64,000 bases of DNA from Amorphophallus konjac (taxonomy: Eukaryota > Streptophyta > Magnoliopsida > Alismatales > Araceae). The stretch is from positions 341,284,243-341,348,242 of the forward strand of contig CM040121.1 in the NCBI GenBank assembly GCA_022559845.1, written 5' to 3'. Under the pieces are notes generated by a model. The model saw only the letters and a list, made by a program, of their open reading frames with translations, was not told the DNA's origin and did not search any database. Of the stretch, positions 34,733-46,826 are shown one piece after another (the first letter of the stretch is position 1; the number at the start of each line of letters is the position of its first letter). Position numbers and translations under genes: made by a program.

Positions 34733-37700
34733 CGATCGGATGGCCATGTTGATCATTCCAACACGACCTAGGAGATGAGAGTTACTTGTCAGAACTAACG
34801 GAATCCAAATCGGATGCCCGGTTTGAGCTCGGCGCTCAAAAGTTCATTTTCTAAATACACTTAGTTTAAGTGAACTGCCAAGTCGTGTCCGGGGGTCTAA
34901 AATATGAAATACCGGTCGGATCGCCGTGCCGATCCTTTCTACACAACTTGGGAGATGAAAGTGACTTGTCTGGACTGACAAAATCTAAATCGGATGCCCA
35001 GCTTGAGCTCGGCGCTCAAAAGTTCATTTTCTAAATACACTTAGTTTAAGTGAACTGCCAAGTCAGGTCCGGGGGTCTAAAATATGAAATACCAGTCGGA
35101 TGGCCGTGCTGATCATTCCAACACGACCTGAGAGATGAAAGTGACCTGTCAGAACTGACGGAATCCAAATCGGATGCCCGGTTTGAGCTCGGCGATCAAA
35201 AGTTCATTTTCTAAATACACTTAGTTTAAATGAACTGCCAAGTCGGGTCCGGGGGTATTAAATCTGAAATACCGGTCGGATTGCCATGCCAATCATTCCA
35301 ACACAACATGGGAGATGAACTTTACTTGTCAGAACTGACGGAATCCAAATCGGATGACCGGTTTGAGCTCGGCGCTCAAAAGTTCATCTTCTAAATACAC
35401 TTAGTTTAAGTGAACTGCCAAGTCGAGTCTGGGGTTCTAAAATCTGAAATACCGGTCGGATCACCATGCCGATCATTCCCACACAACCTGGGAGATGAAA
35501 GTGACTTGTCAGAACCGACGAAATCCAAATCGGATGCCCAGCTTGAGCTCGGCGCTCAAAAGTTCATTTTCTAAATACACTTAGTTGAAGTGAACTGCCA
35601 AGTCTGGTCCGGGGGTCTAAAATCTGAAATACTGGTCGGATGGCCGTGCCGGTCATTCCAACATGACCTAGGAGATGAAAGTGACTTGTCAGAACTGACG
35701 GAATCTAAATCGGATGCCCGATTTGAGCTCGGCACTCAAAAGTTCATTTTCTAAATACACTTAGTTTAAGTGAACTGCCAAGTTGGGTCCGGGGGTCTAA
35801 AATCTGAAATACCAGTCGAATGGCTGTGCCAATCATTCCAACACGACCTGGGAGATGAAAGTGACTTGTCAGAACTGACGGAATCCAAATCGGATGTCCG
35901 ATTTGAGCTCGGCGCTTAAAAGTTCATTTTCAAAATACACTTAGTTTAAGTGATCTGCCAAGTCAGGTCCGGGTGTCTAAAATCAGAAATACTGGTCGGA
36001 TGGCATTGCCGATTATTCCAACACGACCTGGGAGATGAAAGTGACTTGTCAGAACTGACGGAATCCAAATCGGATTCTTGGTTTGAGCTCGGCGCTCAAA
36101 AGTTCATTTTCTAAATACACTTAGTTTAAATGAACTGCCAAGTCGGGTCCGGGGGTCTAAATCTGAAATACCGGTCGGATGGCCATGCTGATCATTCCAA
36201 CACGACCTGGGAGATGTAAGTTACTTGTCACAACTGACGGAATCTAAATCGGATGCCCGGTTTGAGCTCGGCGCTCAAAAGTTCATCTTCTAAATACACT
36301 TAGTTTAAGTGAACTGCCAAGTCGGGTCCGAAGGTTTAAAATCTGAAATACCATTCGGATCACCATGCCGATCATTCCAACACAACCTAGGAGATGAAAG
36401 TGACTTGCCAGAGCTGACGAAATCTAAATTGGATGCCCGGTTTGAGCTCGGCACTCAAAAGTTCATTTTCTAAATACACTTAGTTTAAGTGAACTGCCAA
36501 GTTGGGTCCGGGGGTCTAAAATCTGAAATACCAGTCGGATGGCCATGCCGATCATTCCAACACGACCTGGGAGATGAAAGTGACTTGTCAGAACTGACGG
36601 AATCCAAATCGGATGCCCGGTTTGAGCTCGGCGCTCAAAAGTTCATTTTCTAAATACACTTAGTTTAAGTGAACTGCCAAGTCAGGTCCGGGGGTCTAAA
36701 ATCTGAAATACCAGTCGGATCACCGTGCCGATCCTTTCAACATAACTTGGGAGATGAAAGTGGCTTGTCTGAACTGACAGAATCTAAATCGGATGCCCAG
36801 CTTGAGCTTGGCGCTCAAAAGTTCATTTTCTAAATACACTTAGTTTAAGTGAACTGCCAAGTCAGGTCCGGGGGTCTAAAATCTGAAATACCAGTCGGAT
36901 GGGCGTGCTGATCATTCCAACACGGCCTGGGAGATGAAAGTGACCTGTCAGAACTGACGGAATCCAAATCGGATGCCCGGTTTGAGCTCGGCGCTCAAAA
37001 GTTCATTTTCTAAATACACTTAGTTTAAGTGAACTGCCAAGTCGGGTCCGGGTGTCAAAAATATGAAATACTAGTTGGATGGCCATGCCGATTATTCCAA
37101 CACGACCTGGGAGATGAAAGTGACTTGTTAGAACTGACGGAATCCAAATCGGATGCCCGGTTTGAGCTCGGCGCTCAAAAGTTCATTTTCTAAATACACT
37201 TAGTTCAAGTGAACTGCCAAGTCGGGTCCGGGGGTCTAAAATCTGAAATACTGGTCAGATGGCCATGCCGATCATTCCAACACAACCTGGAAGATGAAAG
37301 TGACTTGTCAGAACTGACGGAATCCAAATTGGATGCCCGGTTTGAGCTCGGCGCTCAAAAGTTCATTTTCAAAATACACTTAGTTTAAATAAACTGCCAA
37401 GTGGGGTCTGGGGGTCTAAAATATGAAATACCAGTCGGATCGCTGTGCTGATCATTCCAACACAACGTGGGAGATGAAAGTGACTTGTCAGAACTGATGA
37501 AATCCAAATCGGATGCCCAGCTTGAGCTCGGCGCTCAAAAGTTCATTTTCTAAATACACTTAGTTTAAGTGAACTACCAAGTCGGGTCTGGGGGTCTAAA
37601 ATATGAAATACCGGTCGGATCGCCGTGCCGATCATTCCAACACAACATGGGAGATGAAAGTGACTTGTCAGAACTGACGAAATCCAAATCGGATGCCCAG

Positions 37701-38921
37701 CTTGAGCTCGGCGCTCAAAAGTTCATTTTCTAAATGCACTTAGTTTAAGTGAACTACCAAGTCGGGTCTGGGGGTCTAAAATCTGAAATACCGATCGGAT
37801 CGCCGTGCCGATCATTCCAACACAACGTGGGAGATGAAAGTGACTTGTCAGAACTGATGAAATCCAAATCGGATGCCTAGCTTGAGCTCGGCGCTCAAAA
37901 GTTCATTTTCTAATTACACTTAGTTTAAGTGAACTGCCAAGTCGGGTCCAGGGGTCTAAAATCTGAAATACTGGTCGGATGGCCATGCCGGTCATTCCAA
38001 CATGACCTAGGAGATGAAATTGACTTGTCAGAACTAACGAAATCCAAATCAGATGTCCAGCTTGAGCTCGGCGCTCAAAAGTTCATTTTCTAAATACACT
38101 TAGTTTAAGTGAACTGCCAAGTCTGGTCTGGGGGTCTAAAATCAGAAATACTAGTCGGATGGCCATGCCGGTCATTCCAACATGACCTAGGAGATGAAAG
38201 TGACTTGTCAGAACTGACGGAATCTAAATCGGATGCCCGGTTTGAGCTCGGCACTCAAAAGTTCATTTTCTAAATACACTTAGTTTAATGGAACTGCCAA
38301 GTTGGGTCCGGGGGTCTAAAATCTGAAATACCAGTCGGATGGCCGTGTCAATCATTTCAACACGACCTGGGAGATGAAAGTGACTTGTCAGAACTGACGT
38401 AATCCAAATCAGATGCCCGGTTTGAGCTCGGCGCTCAAAAGTTCATTTTCTAAATACACTTAGTTTAAGTGATCTGCCAAGTCAGGTCCAGGTGTCTAAA
38501 ATCAGAAATACTGGTCGGATGGTAGTGCCGATCATTCCAACACGACCTGGGAGATGAAAGTGACTTTTCAGAACTAACGGAATCCAAATCGGATGCCCGG
38601 TTTGAGCTCAGCGCTCAAAAGTTCATTTTCTAAATACACTTAGTTTAAATGAACTTCCAAGTCGGGTCCGGGGGTATTAAATCTGAAATACCAGTCGGAT
38701 CGCCATGCCGATGATTCCAACACGACCTAGGAGATGAAAGTTACTTGTCAGAACTGACGGAATCCAAATCGGATGCCCGGTTTGAGCTCGGCGCTCAAAA
38801 GTTCATTTTCTAAATACACTTAGTTTAAGTGAACTGCCAAGTCGGGTCCGGGGGTCTAAAATCTGAAATACAGGTCGGATCGCCATGCCGATCATTCCAA
38901 CACAACCTGGGAGATTAAAGT
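34733..38921. repeat. Higher-order satellite block 3 (cut by family B insertion)
   Basis: Begins with the same marker pair as blocks 1 and 2 (34733 and 34915). It then follows the block 1 order from about 19795 (35095 matches 19795, 35275 matches 19975, 35635 matches 20335, 35815 matches 20515). After about 36120 it jumps to variants like those near 26080. The family B LTR interrupts it. Confidence 0.55.
38917..38921. other. AAAGT flank of the family B composite (no matching right copy)
   Basis: AAAGT precedes LTR1, the same pentamer at the same monomer position as the element A target site. The right end of the composite at 62330 is followed by GTTCC, so no pair remains. Confidence 0.7.
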
Positions 38922-40504
38922 TGTTGTGCCCCTTGTGCTTTGTTGATGATGTGGTGTTTTATTGATAGCAACATAATTGAGTCACCACTTTGTCTTGAAT
39001 ATGTCTGATCTATTCTGTGGGAGATTGCTTGAGTGTGCCATGTCTGAATTGTGAAGAATGCATGTGTATGCTTGAGTCATGCTGTGATAAATTGGTTTGT
39101 GCTTGATTTCTGCTCTATGCATTGCTTCTCTGCTGATAATGATCATGTTGCAGTTCATCAAGTCTATACATCCGTCTCACTGTCTACATGCATCAAGTAT
39201 GTACAGCGTCCGTCTCATGTCATATGTGTTTACTTTATTCAGAACTTGGTACACAGTTTAACTATGAGCATGGCATAGATCATGTCTGCATGTCTATCTT
39301 TCATTAATATGGGTTCTGTGCAATGGCTGCGTTGACGCAGTGGATCAGCTGGGTTAACGCTATGCTGCTTTGTCTACTTTTTGTTGCGCATTAAGTCTTA
39401 AGTCTGTACAGGGTAGTTCATGCATCACTCTCTTTGCCAAGTGTACACATCGGTCAGCATTGCATCTTGTTCACGAAGTCTATACACTGCTGGATGTTCA
39501 TGTCTGCACATTGGTGCTTTTCCCTACGTTCTGGCCAAGTCTATACAGCCTCATCCTTACCTTCGTTCCAAGCCAAAGTCTACACATTCGTTTCCTTGGG
39601 CAAAGTCTATACATCGTGGCCTTGAACTCTCAGTCTGTACACTCTTTATTTCAAAGTCTGAACATTGTTACCTTGAAGCCGTTCCAAGTCTATACATCCA
39701 GTTGAACACAAAGTCTGCACATTAGACTGTTCATATGAAGTCTTGTTCAGTCTTTACATGTTTTGAGGATAGCAACACTATGAGCCTTAGTGTCGTTATT
39801 TGTTCCATCGCGTGCTGAACACTGCAGCACCTCGTGCTGCTTTCTGTGCCTCCTCGTGTCACTCCATCTGTGTCACCCCTATGTCTTTGAGTCTTCATGT
39901 TATTTCTGTATTCGTGTCTTCGTGTTATTTTTATGTCTTCGTGTTATTTTTGTGTTTGAGTCTTCATGTTATTTCTGTATTCGTGTCTTCGTGTTGTTTT
40001 TATGTCTTCATGTTATTTTTGTGTTTGAGTCTTCATGTTAGTTCTGTGTTTATGTCTTAGTGTTGTTTTTATGTCTTCGTGTTACTTATTTCTATCTTCG
40101 TCCAGGTTTCCTCTGATCGCGTGTTTTACTACCGTTTTACCTTGTGTCGTTCTCTCTTACCTCATGCTGTTCTCATTTGACTTCGTGTCGTTATCTTTGT
40201 AGTGTTAGCTTTGATATTGTGTGTACCTCGTGTCGTTCTCTGTTTATCTCGTGATGTAGTCATCTTATGTACCTCGTGTCATTTTCAGTATAGTGCACCT
40301 TTTACTGTTCTAATGTCTATACATTCATTTCTAAGTTCATGTCTACACACTTGTTATCACATCTTAAGTCTATACACTCGTGGCTAGCTGTTCAAGTCAA
40401 TACACTCGTTGGCTAAGTCTTCAAAGTCTATACATTTTATCCTTCTGATTAATCTCCTATGACTGTGCGACAGGTACTGTTCGTGGAGCCTATGCAGAGT
40501 GGGG

Positions 40505-40629
40505 CACGTGATACGAGGCTGGCATCTGGCACGTGATCCGAGATGCAGAGGAGCCTCCACGTGGACTGAAGCATTTGGGCGGGAATCGTGGAGAGCACAC
40601 GCTGCCCTAATCTGCTGCTGCTATAAATA
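40505..40629 (+). promoter_or_regulatory. Promoter zone of LTR1: three CACGTG palindromes and TATAAATA
   Basis: CACGTG at 40505-40510, 40530-40535 and 40558-40563, then TATAAATA at 40622-40629. LTR2 keeps the first two palindromes and has its TATA box at 48537-48544; LTR3 has its TATA box at 55839-55846. In LTR2 and LTR3 the third palindrome is changed to CATGTG. Confidence 0.6.
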
Positions 40630-41077
40630 TGTGTCTTCTTCCTCTGAAGGAAAGAGCGTAGAGAGTGACTGAAGTAGAAGTAGCCAGAGCTAAGAGAAGA
40701 AGTGCAGAAGAGAAAGAAGAGATAGAGAAAGCTGAGAGCTAGATCGAGAGAGCAGAAGAAGAAAAAGAAAGAGAGACAGTGAGATAGAGATAGTGAGAAG
40801 AAGGAGAAGGCAGAAGCAGTAAGAAGAAGAAGAAGTAAGAAAGAAGAAGAAGAAGTAAGAAAGAAGAAGAAGAAGAAGAAAAGAGAGTTCGTGCTGGGAG
40901 AAAGAAAGAAGCAGTAGAAGACGTTCCTGCGGGACCGTGGATCAAATCCAGGCCAGCCAGCTCCTGCGAGAGCCACATTTGTTTTTATCTTTCCAGCTTT
41001 CTGTTGCTGGGTTTTGTTTTTTCTTTTGAACTATTCACCTGCTGTATTTCCGATTCTCTGTAGAGAGGTCGGGGTCT

Positions 41078-41658
41078 CTCCTGTTGGTTCAGGAGAAGGG
41101 AGATTGCTATCTCCGGTTGCAAGTAGTTGGGTGCTACTTGTGGGTTCCCTCTGGTTAGAGGAAGAGAGACTTGAGTCTCTAGGTTCCCCTCCGGTTTGGA
41201 GGAAGGGAGGTTTGGTCCGCTGGTTCTGGGCTTGTAGGTTTCAAGTCCAGGGGTCCCTCCGGTTGGGAGGAAGAGAGGTCCGAGACCTCTGGTTTGCAGG
41301 TGACTTAATGTCACTTGTGTTTCCCTCTGGAGTTCAGAGGAAGAGAGACTTGGGTCTCTAGGTTCCCCTCCGATTTGGAGGAAGGGAGGTTTGGTCCTCC
41401 GGTTCTGGGCTTGTGGGTAGCAAGTTCAGGGGTTCCCTCCGGGTCTGGAGGAAGAGAGACCGTGTGTCTCTGGTTTCCAAGTGACTGGGAGTCACTTGGG
41501 GTGTCCCTCCGGTTGGGAGGAAGAGGGGAGGTTGTTCCCCTGGTCAAGCTGTTTGGCAGCAGTTGTTGCAGACTGAGTCTGCTGTGCTAGTGTTACTAGT
41601 GGAAGCCTCACTCCGGTTGGGAGTGAGGGGTGGACGTAGGTCTTTGGACCGAACCACC
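41078..41658 (+). other. Hairpin run in LTR1 of family B
   Basis: An extended version of the element A hairpin run, about 580 bp. Arms include AGAGACT/AGTCTCT, CCTCC/GGAGG, GAGGTC/GACCTC, GTGAC/GTCAC, CCTCTG/CAGAGG, AGAGAC/GTCTCT and AAGTGACT/AGTCACTT. Where A has GGAGAC/GTCTCC, B has AGAGAC/GTCTCT, a paired change that keeps the stem. Equivalent runs are at 48995-49575 (LTR2), 56297-56877 (LTR3) and, on the minus strand and incomplete, 59947-60184. Confidence 0.75.
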
Positions 41659-41898
41659 TAAAATCATCGTGTAGTGGTTTGTTTGATCGCCTGCTTTCGT
41701 TAGATGCATGCTAGGACCATGATTTAATTGATTATCTATATCCTAGAATTTAATTGAGTTTGCATATCTTGTTTGATCAATTGTCCACTGATCTAGTTGT
41801 TTTCATCTCATGCGAATTTTAAATTGGGTAGAATTCTTTGAACGATCCATTCACCCCCCCTCTGGATCAGTGTTTATCAATCGTACCTAGCTAGCAAT

Positions 41899-41910
41899 TG
41901 GTATCAGAGC
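41899..41910 (+). other. Primer binding site, B internal 1
   Basis: TGGTATCAGAGC two bases after LTR1; initiator tRNA-Met type. Identical sites follow LTR2 and LTR3. Confidence 0.93.
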
Positions 41911-42028
41911 GGTGTCTGCATACAAGGTCCAGCGACCTGCAGATTCGATCTTGCTGTCTTAGGTGTTAATTTGTCTTTGGTGCATAATTATTCATGTTGC
42001 CTTGAACTTACTCGCTATTTGTTTTTCA

Positions 42029-44376
42029 ATGACTTTACCACCCGTCTTTAGTGGTTATGGTTTCAGTCAGTGGTACACTGCTTTACATGCTTATGTAAAT
42101 TCTGCTAATCCTGATTTGTGGAAATTAATTTCACAAGGTCCTCACACCTTACCAACGAAAGTGTCCAAATGGACCGACAGACACAGATCAAAGGATGGAG
42201 AAAATCAGAAAGCCTTTAACCTGTTGAAAGCAGCTACTGACAGAGCCTTATGGTCTTGTCTTCATAATTGCAGCTCAGCAAAGGACATCCTGGATAGGCT
42301 GAAGCAATTTCACAGGGTAAACGAGGACAACTGCATGATGGCTAACAGAAGTAATCCAAATGGCAGCAATCAAGGCAGCAGTCAGACTGAAGATGATGAT
42401 GATGAGGTAAATCTCTTCGGGAATTTTTCTCTAGAAGATTGGGAGAATGCATATGCTGAATTATTTGAATCTCATGAACTGTTAAGAAAAAGTATAAAAA
42501 ATTGAAGAAGGGTACTGGTTTAGATAGTTCAAGTTCTCCTTGTAGAAAGTGTGTTGAATTGAAAAATATTCATGCTGCCTGTATGTCTGATTCTCTAATG
42601 TTGAAGAAACAAATTTCCTTATTGAAAACTGAGAATCAAGATCATGTGAAAGAAATCTCTGAACTTGAAAAGAAGCTTAGTCTAGCTAGTCATGATTCTG
42701 TTCAGAGCAAGGATTTGCTGAAAGAAATTGAATGTGTTAAGTCTGAATTAAACAAGCTGAAATCTGAAAATGATTCTCTTAAAGAGTTCTCCAATAAAAA
42801 TGATGAAAAATCAGTTGCTGATTGAAAAGCTTAATGCCATAAAATCTGTAAACATAGAATTACAGAAAGATTCTGAAAAACAACAGGAAATGTTTCATGA
42901 ATGTCAGTCTCTCTCAGATGAATGGGTGGTTGATGCTGATCTCCTAGAGCAGAATGGTAAACTGCAAGAGGAAATCAATGAGTTGAAACATCTAAACACC
43001 CAGTTGACAGATAGGCTAATAACAATGGAAAAAGGCAAGTGTGTGAGTGTGGATAATTCTGATAGGTTGATGAATGCTGAACAAGAAATTGAGAGTCTGA
43101 AAACCATCAACTTAATGTTAAATGAAAATGTCAGTTGTAGTGAACGGAAAATAGCTGGGTATGAGCTTACTATCACATCCCTTCAACAAGAAGTTGATGA
43201 TCTTTATAAGCCCCTATCTGAAGCTGACAATGAAACAAAACTAAAACAGGAAGTTGAAAAACTCAAGAGTCTGAATGATGCCTTGCATCAACAAGTCATT
43301 TCCTGTGAAACAGATCTGTCCAAATGTGAAGCTAAAATTGCTGATTTGAATTTTGAGATTAAAGATTTGAAAAATTCTCTATCAAAATTTGTCAAAGGTA
43401 AGGACAATCTGAATAAGCTTCTTGGAAAGAGTGATAACTTTGAGAGAAAGGGACTGGGCTATAGTCCGACAAATAAAAGGAGTAATGGGAATGAAACATC
43501 TACTGTTTTTGTCAAAGCCACCAATCAGAACACAACCTCTGCTCCTTCTGTCTTCAAATTCACTGCACAAAAATCCACTGTGAAACCCAAAACTGTGGAA
43601 CAAAATCAAAAATTGAAAAAGGGTGAAACTTCACAGAAGAAGGATAAAGACACTCCTGCTACTATAAAGAAGGCTACACACAATTCACATGATCTCTCAC
43701 ACACTCACATTAAAAAGGGTTCATGTTATTATTGTGGGAAGCATGGTCATCTCATGAGTGAATGTTTTATCATGAAAGAAGACAATAAACAGCATGCCAA
43801 GTTCCCCATTCATGTTCATGATCCATATGGATCTAACCACAATCTAGTCAGCACATTGTGTGCTTCAACTGCAATAAGCCTGGGCACAAGGCTGCTGAGT
43901 GCTGGTTTAGATCTACTTGGGGTAAAAATGTTTTTCATAGAAGAAATTCTTTTGCTTGCTCTCACTGTGGAAAAATGGGCATACAGTCAAGGACTGTTGG
44001 TATGTTCAAAAGAACTATGTTAAACCCCATTTTGTCAAATTCCCTGCAAAACCTTTTGTGAAAATTTCATGCTATAACTGTGGGAAGCCAGGTCATACAT
44101 CTGCTGAATGTTGGATGGTTAAGAACAAGCATCAAACTGCTCATGCATATAACAGAAAATCTTATGAACATGTTTATAAACATCACCTGCTGTTAATATG
44201 CATCATAAGAATCAAACACCAGCCATTTCATGTAGATACTGTGGAAAATTTGGACATTCTATGATGACTGCTCACTGATGAAATTTGATGATAATGTTGC
44301 TATGAAAGTATTTAGAAAACCTGTCAGGGCTAACGCAGGACCCAAAGCTGCTTGGGTCCCTGCAGGATCAAGATGA
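42029..44376 (+). pseudogene. gag: gag of family B, copy 1 (multiply frameshifted)
   Basis: Begins at the ATG of MTLPPVF, equivalent to the intact copy at 57247, and ends at the TGA after the GPKAAWVP block. Compared with copy 3 it has: one A lost from an A-run at 42487-42491; a 23-bp deletion at about 42814; one base lost near 43842; one A lost from the run at 43971; one base lost near 44185; and one base lost near 44264. These break the protein into several short frames. The remaining sequence is highly similar to copies 2 and 3, so it decayed after the family formed. It has no coding capacity for a full gag. Confidence 0.93.
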
Positions 44377-46782
44377 TCAAATACTTTGCAGGTGTGCCTT
44401 GGAGGGAGAAATAAAAGGGGTTAACCAAGGCACTCAAAAAGAAAACCCCAGGACTCAATTCAGGTCAGTTCTGAAATCTGAAATCTGTTTCAATTTCATT
44501 ATCTGAAATTGTTGTTTTGCTTGGTTGACTTTTGATGCTCTTCTCATGCTGTTGTTTGCACTAAATAAATGAGATTGCTTTGCACTGCATATGTCATTTG
44601 CATGACCATCATGGTATATGAAATGGAACATTGCTGAGGGCAGTTGGAGTATGTCTGGATGCTACTGCCATGTGTGAGGTGGTCCTTGGACCAAGTCCTC
44701 TGCTCAGTACCATGGGTCAAGTCATATAGAGCAGTGTATTGCATATCATGTTGATCTGTTGGTGCTAAACTGAAGTTTTCTGAAATATGAATTGAACAAT
44801 CATGCTTATAGTAATTCTCTTCTGTCTAACTTGCATAAACTGCATCAATTCAGGGGGAGCTTGTTGAGTCTTATGTGAGTCACTGCATATAGACAAGGGG
44901 GAGCTTTATTATATTGTTGTCACTATTTGAAATTCACATTCTACACTCTTTCAAATCATCAATTGACTATTTTGAGTTCATACCTTCTTGAATCTGAAAA
45001 TTTGGCTGCTAATCCTCTATCTGTTGAAGAAGGAGTGTCTCATTTTGTCTGACTGAAATGACTTTAAACCTGTATTGAGTGATTGACTCTGCTAGTGGTT
45101 TTAAACCTTATTCTCTCTTGCTGATTGACTCTTCCACCAGCTGTACTCTTCCTTCATATACCTCTTAGCTGGTGTGACTACTGTTGGCTGCATTATTGAG
45201 TTGTTGGTCAGCTAATTTTATTGTTCTGATCTGAGGAACTTAAGCTGCATCTCATGCAATTCAGTCTGAGATTTTGGTAGAAACTCCTATCATATGGGTT
45301 TAAGAATTATCACTGAATCAGACTGATATAAGATTAATGTATTCTCAGCTTGTAATTAAACGAATTGAATATATCTGTTGATAAGGTTTAATAAACTTTA
45401 ACCTCTTGTGTCATGTAATCCTTAAAGTCTCTCATCTGATATCTGAAAATTTGAAATCTAGGCTACTTCGGTAGAGATACATAGAGTGAGTGTTGTGGTT
45501 AAACATTAACTTGAAAAAGTTGACTAAATGAAAAAATTATGAATTCAGAGCAATGACTCGGTCACTGAGAAACTGAGTTCCTATCAATGAAATAAAGTAA
45601 CTCATGTCATGAGGTGCCACAGTTATCTCTGATAAAAATTTAGTGAAACAAAACCTGACAGAGCAATAGCTTATTTGTGTTGAGTAGCTGGGGAGTCTGG
45701 CCTCTGATAAAGGTGTCTTCTCATGTAAAAAGACACTCATATTGCTAACTCTGCTCTCAAAGTGAGAGGCAATGCCAGTTATCACACTGAGTAACTGGGT
45801 CACTTCAACTAAGACTTGTTGTGCCTCATGTAAAAAGGTGTTGATCAACTTAAATTGCTCAGGAAAAATATAATGTGCTTCAAATAAAATTATCTTGAAA
45901 AAATCTGTCAACTCATGTTCTTGAAAAAGTGTTTAACTTCAGTACTAACCTGTGTATTTTTCAAAGGTGCAATTGAGATCATATGTGTAAGATAAAAGAT
46001 GATTATTTTTGAGTGTTTTCTGACTATTTGGCTCACTTTTATTAAAACTTGGATCCAGATATGAGGATTGAGTTTAATTTGGCAAAGTTGGTATACATCA
46101 AAATTAAATCAGATTGGTTAAGTTGCCACTTCATAACTCCTTATGATAGAAGAGTCTACATCCTTTAAGACTTATTGAAGTGATGTATGCATTCAAATCC
46201 CTCATGATCAGATTCTTGCATGATCAACTAAGTGAACTTCTCTCTTATCAGTTGACTGATTCCATCTGCATTTTTCTGACCATACAAATGTGAGGTGCCA
46301 CTCCCATTATTACCTTGTTCACTTGCAGCCTCTGAACTTCAGAATCCTTATGGTGGTGGATTTCAGATTGATTCCTGAGATGCATTTCTCTCCACACTGT
46401 TGGAATCTTCCATCTTGTTCTGCAATAAGTTCTGATTCTGTGGTATTTTCACCAGAATTCAGATTCTTTGAAATGGCTGATTTCAGATTGATTTATTGGA
46501 TAACCAGAGTCCATTCTTGTGCTTCAGGGGGAGTTATGGTTTATTTACATCTAAGGGGAGAGTAGTCAATCATGCATGTTGATAAGGGGAGAGCTGTTTC
46601 ATTGTCATAAGGGAGATCTTCATTTTTAAGAACCATGACTCATTCTCTACATTTATGTGCTGTCTTTGTGTGCTGCATTTATGTGCTACATTTGACTATC
46701 AAACCATTTCCCTTCTTTTTGATTATGTCAAAGGGGGAGAATAGTTTGATGAGTCAGTGTGACTCATTATGTTGCCATCATC
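44377..46782 (+). other. 3' non-coding region of B internal 1
   Basis: 2.4 kb without a credible gene. Just after the gag stop is a short remnant that aligns with the pre-protease leader of pol, then pol is absent. GGGGGAG tracts occur at 44853, 44897, 46527 and 46733, with shorter GGGGAG runs near 46555. The TAACTGGG/GTCTGGCCTCT/AAGGTGTC module shared with element A lies at about 45560-45850. Confidence 0.8.
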
Positions 46783-46826
46783 AAAAAGGGGGAGATTGTT
46801 GTGCCCCTTGTGCTTTGTTGATGATG
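46776..46826 (+). other. Stem-loop enclosing the PPT and start of LTR2
   Basis: CATCATCAA (46776-46784) pairs with TTGATGATG (46818-46826), and AAGGGG (46786-46791) pairs with CCCCTT (46804-46809). The layout is the same as at 16379-16437 in element A, with different inner base pairs. Confidence 0.65.
46783..46795 (+). other. Polypurine tract before LTR2
   Basis: AAAAAGGGGGAGA, identical to the element A PPT, one T before the LTR2 start TGTTGTG at 46797. Confidence 0.92.

Larger units (their letters stand above)
18766..38921. repeat. 180-bp tandem satellite array, middle block (about 112 monomers)
   Basis: Same monomer as 1-7074. Variant monomers recur in long collinear runs. For example, a variant carrying ATCAAAAATGG occurs at 20231 and 28325, and a variant with GGTCGGCTGG at about 27357 and 34196. 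Phase-shifting indels are few (near 23190, 24285, 24440 and 27750). No genes are present; short open frames such as those at 23097, 25795 and 30111 on the minus strand are the same satellite sequence repeated. The right end stops at AAAGT (38917-38921), the same monomer position at which element A inserted. Confidence 0.97.
38922..41896 (+). repeat. Family B LTR1 (2975 bp)
   Basis: Starts TGTTGTGCC and ends CTAGCA (LTR2 and LTR3 end TAACA, so one base is mutated). Contains AAGTCTRTACA clusters (39160-39730 and 40310-40430), a 69-bp imperfect tandem repeat built on GTCTTCGTGTTATTTTTAT (39891-40090), three CACGTG palindromes (40505, 40530, 40558), a TATA box at 40622-40629, a GA-rich stretch 40650-40920 and a hairpin run 41078-41658. 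Open frames on both strands inside it are low-complexity and not genes. Confidence 0.93.

Noticed and set aside
18766..38921. CENP-B box within the satellite
   Set aside because: I looked for the CTTCGTTGG and CGGGA core arrangement and did not see it in the consensus monomer.
40449..40978. Minus-strand ORFs rich in S, F and L opposite the LTR1 leader (similar at 48522-48893 and 55824-56195)
   Set aside because: They are the complement of the GA-rich leader stretch. Low-complexity composition explains the lack of stops.
42502..44264. Several separate small genes in B internal 1
   Set aside because: They are fragments of one gag broken by frameshifts, as comparison with the intact copy at 57247-59622 shows.
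45537..45911. Minus-strand 124-codon ORF in the B 3' non-coding region (and 53520-53870)
   Set aside because: Lies over the conserved non-coding module on the opposite strand, is cut short in the second copy by small indels, and has no recognisable domain.
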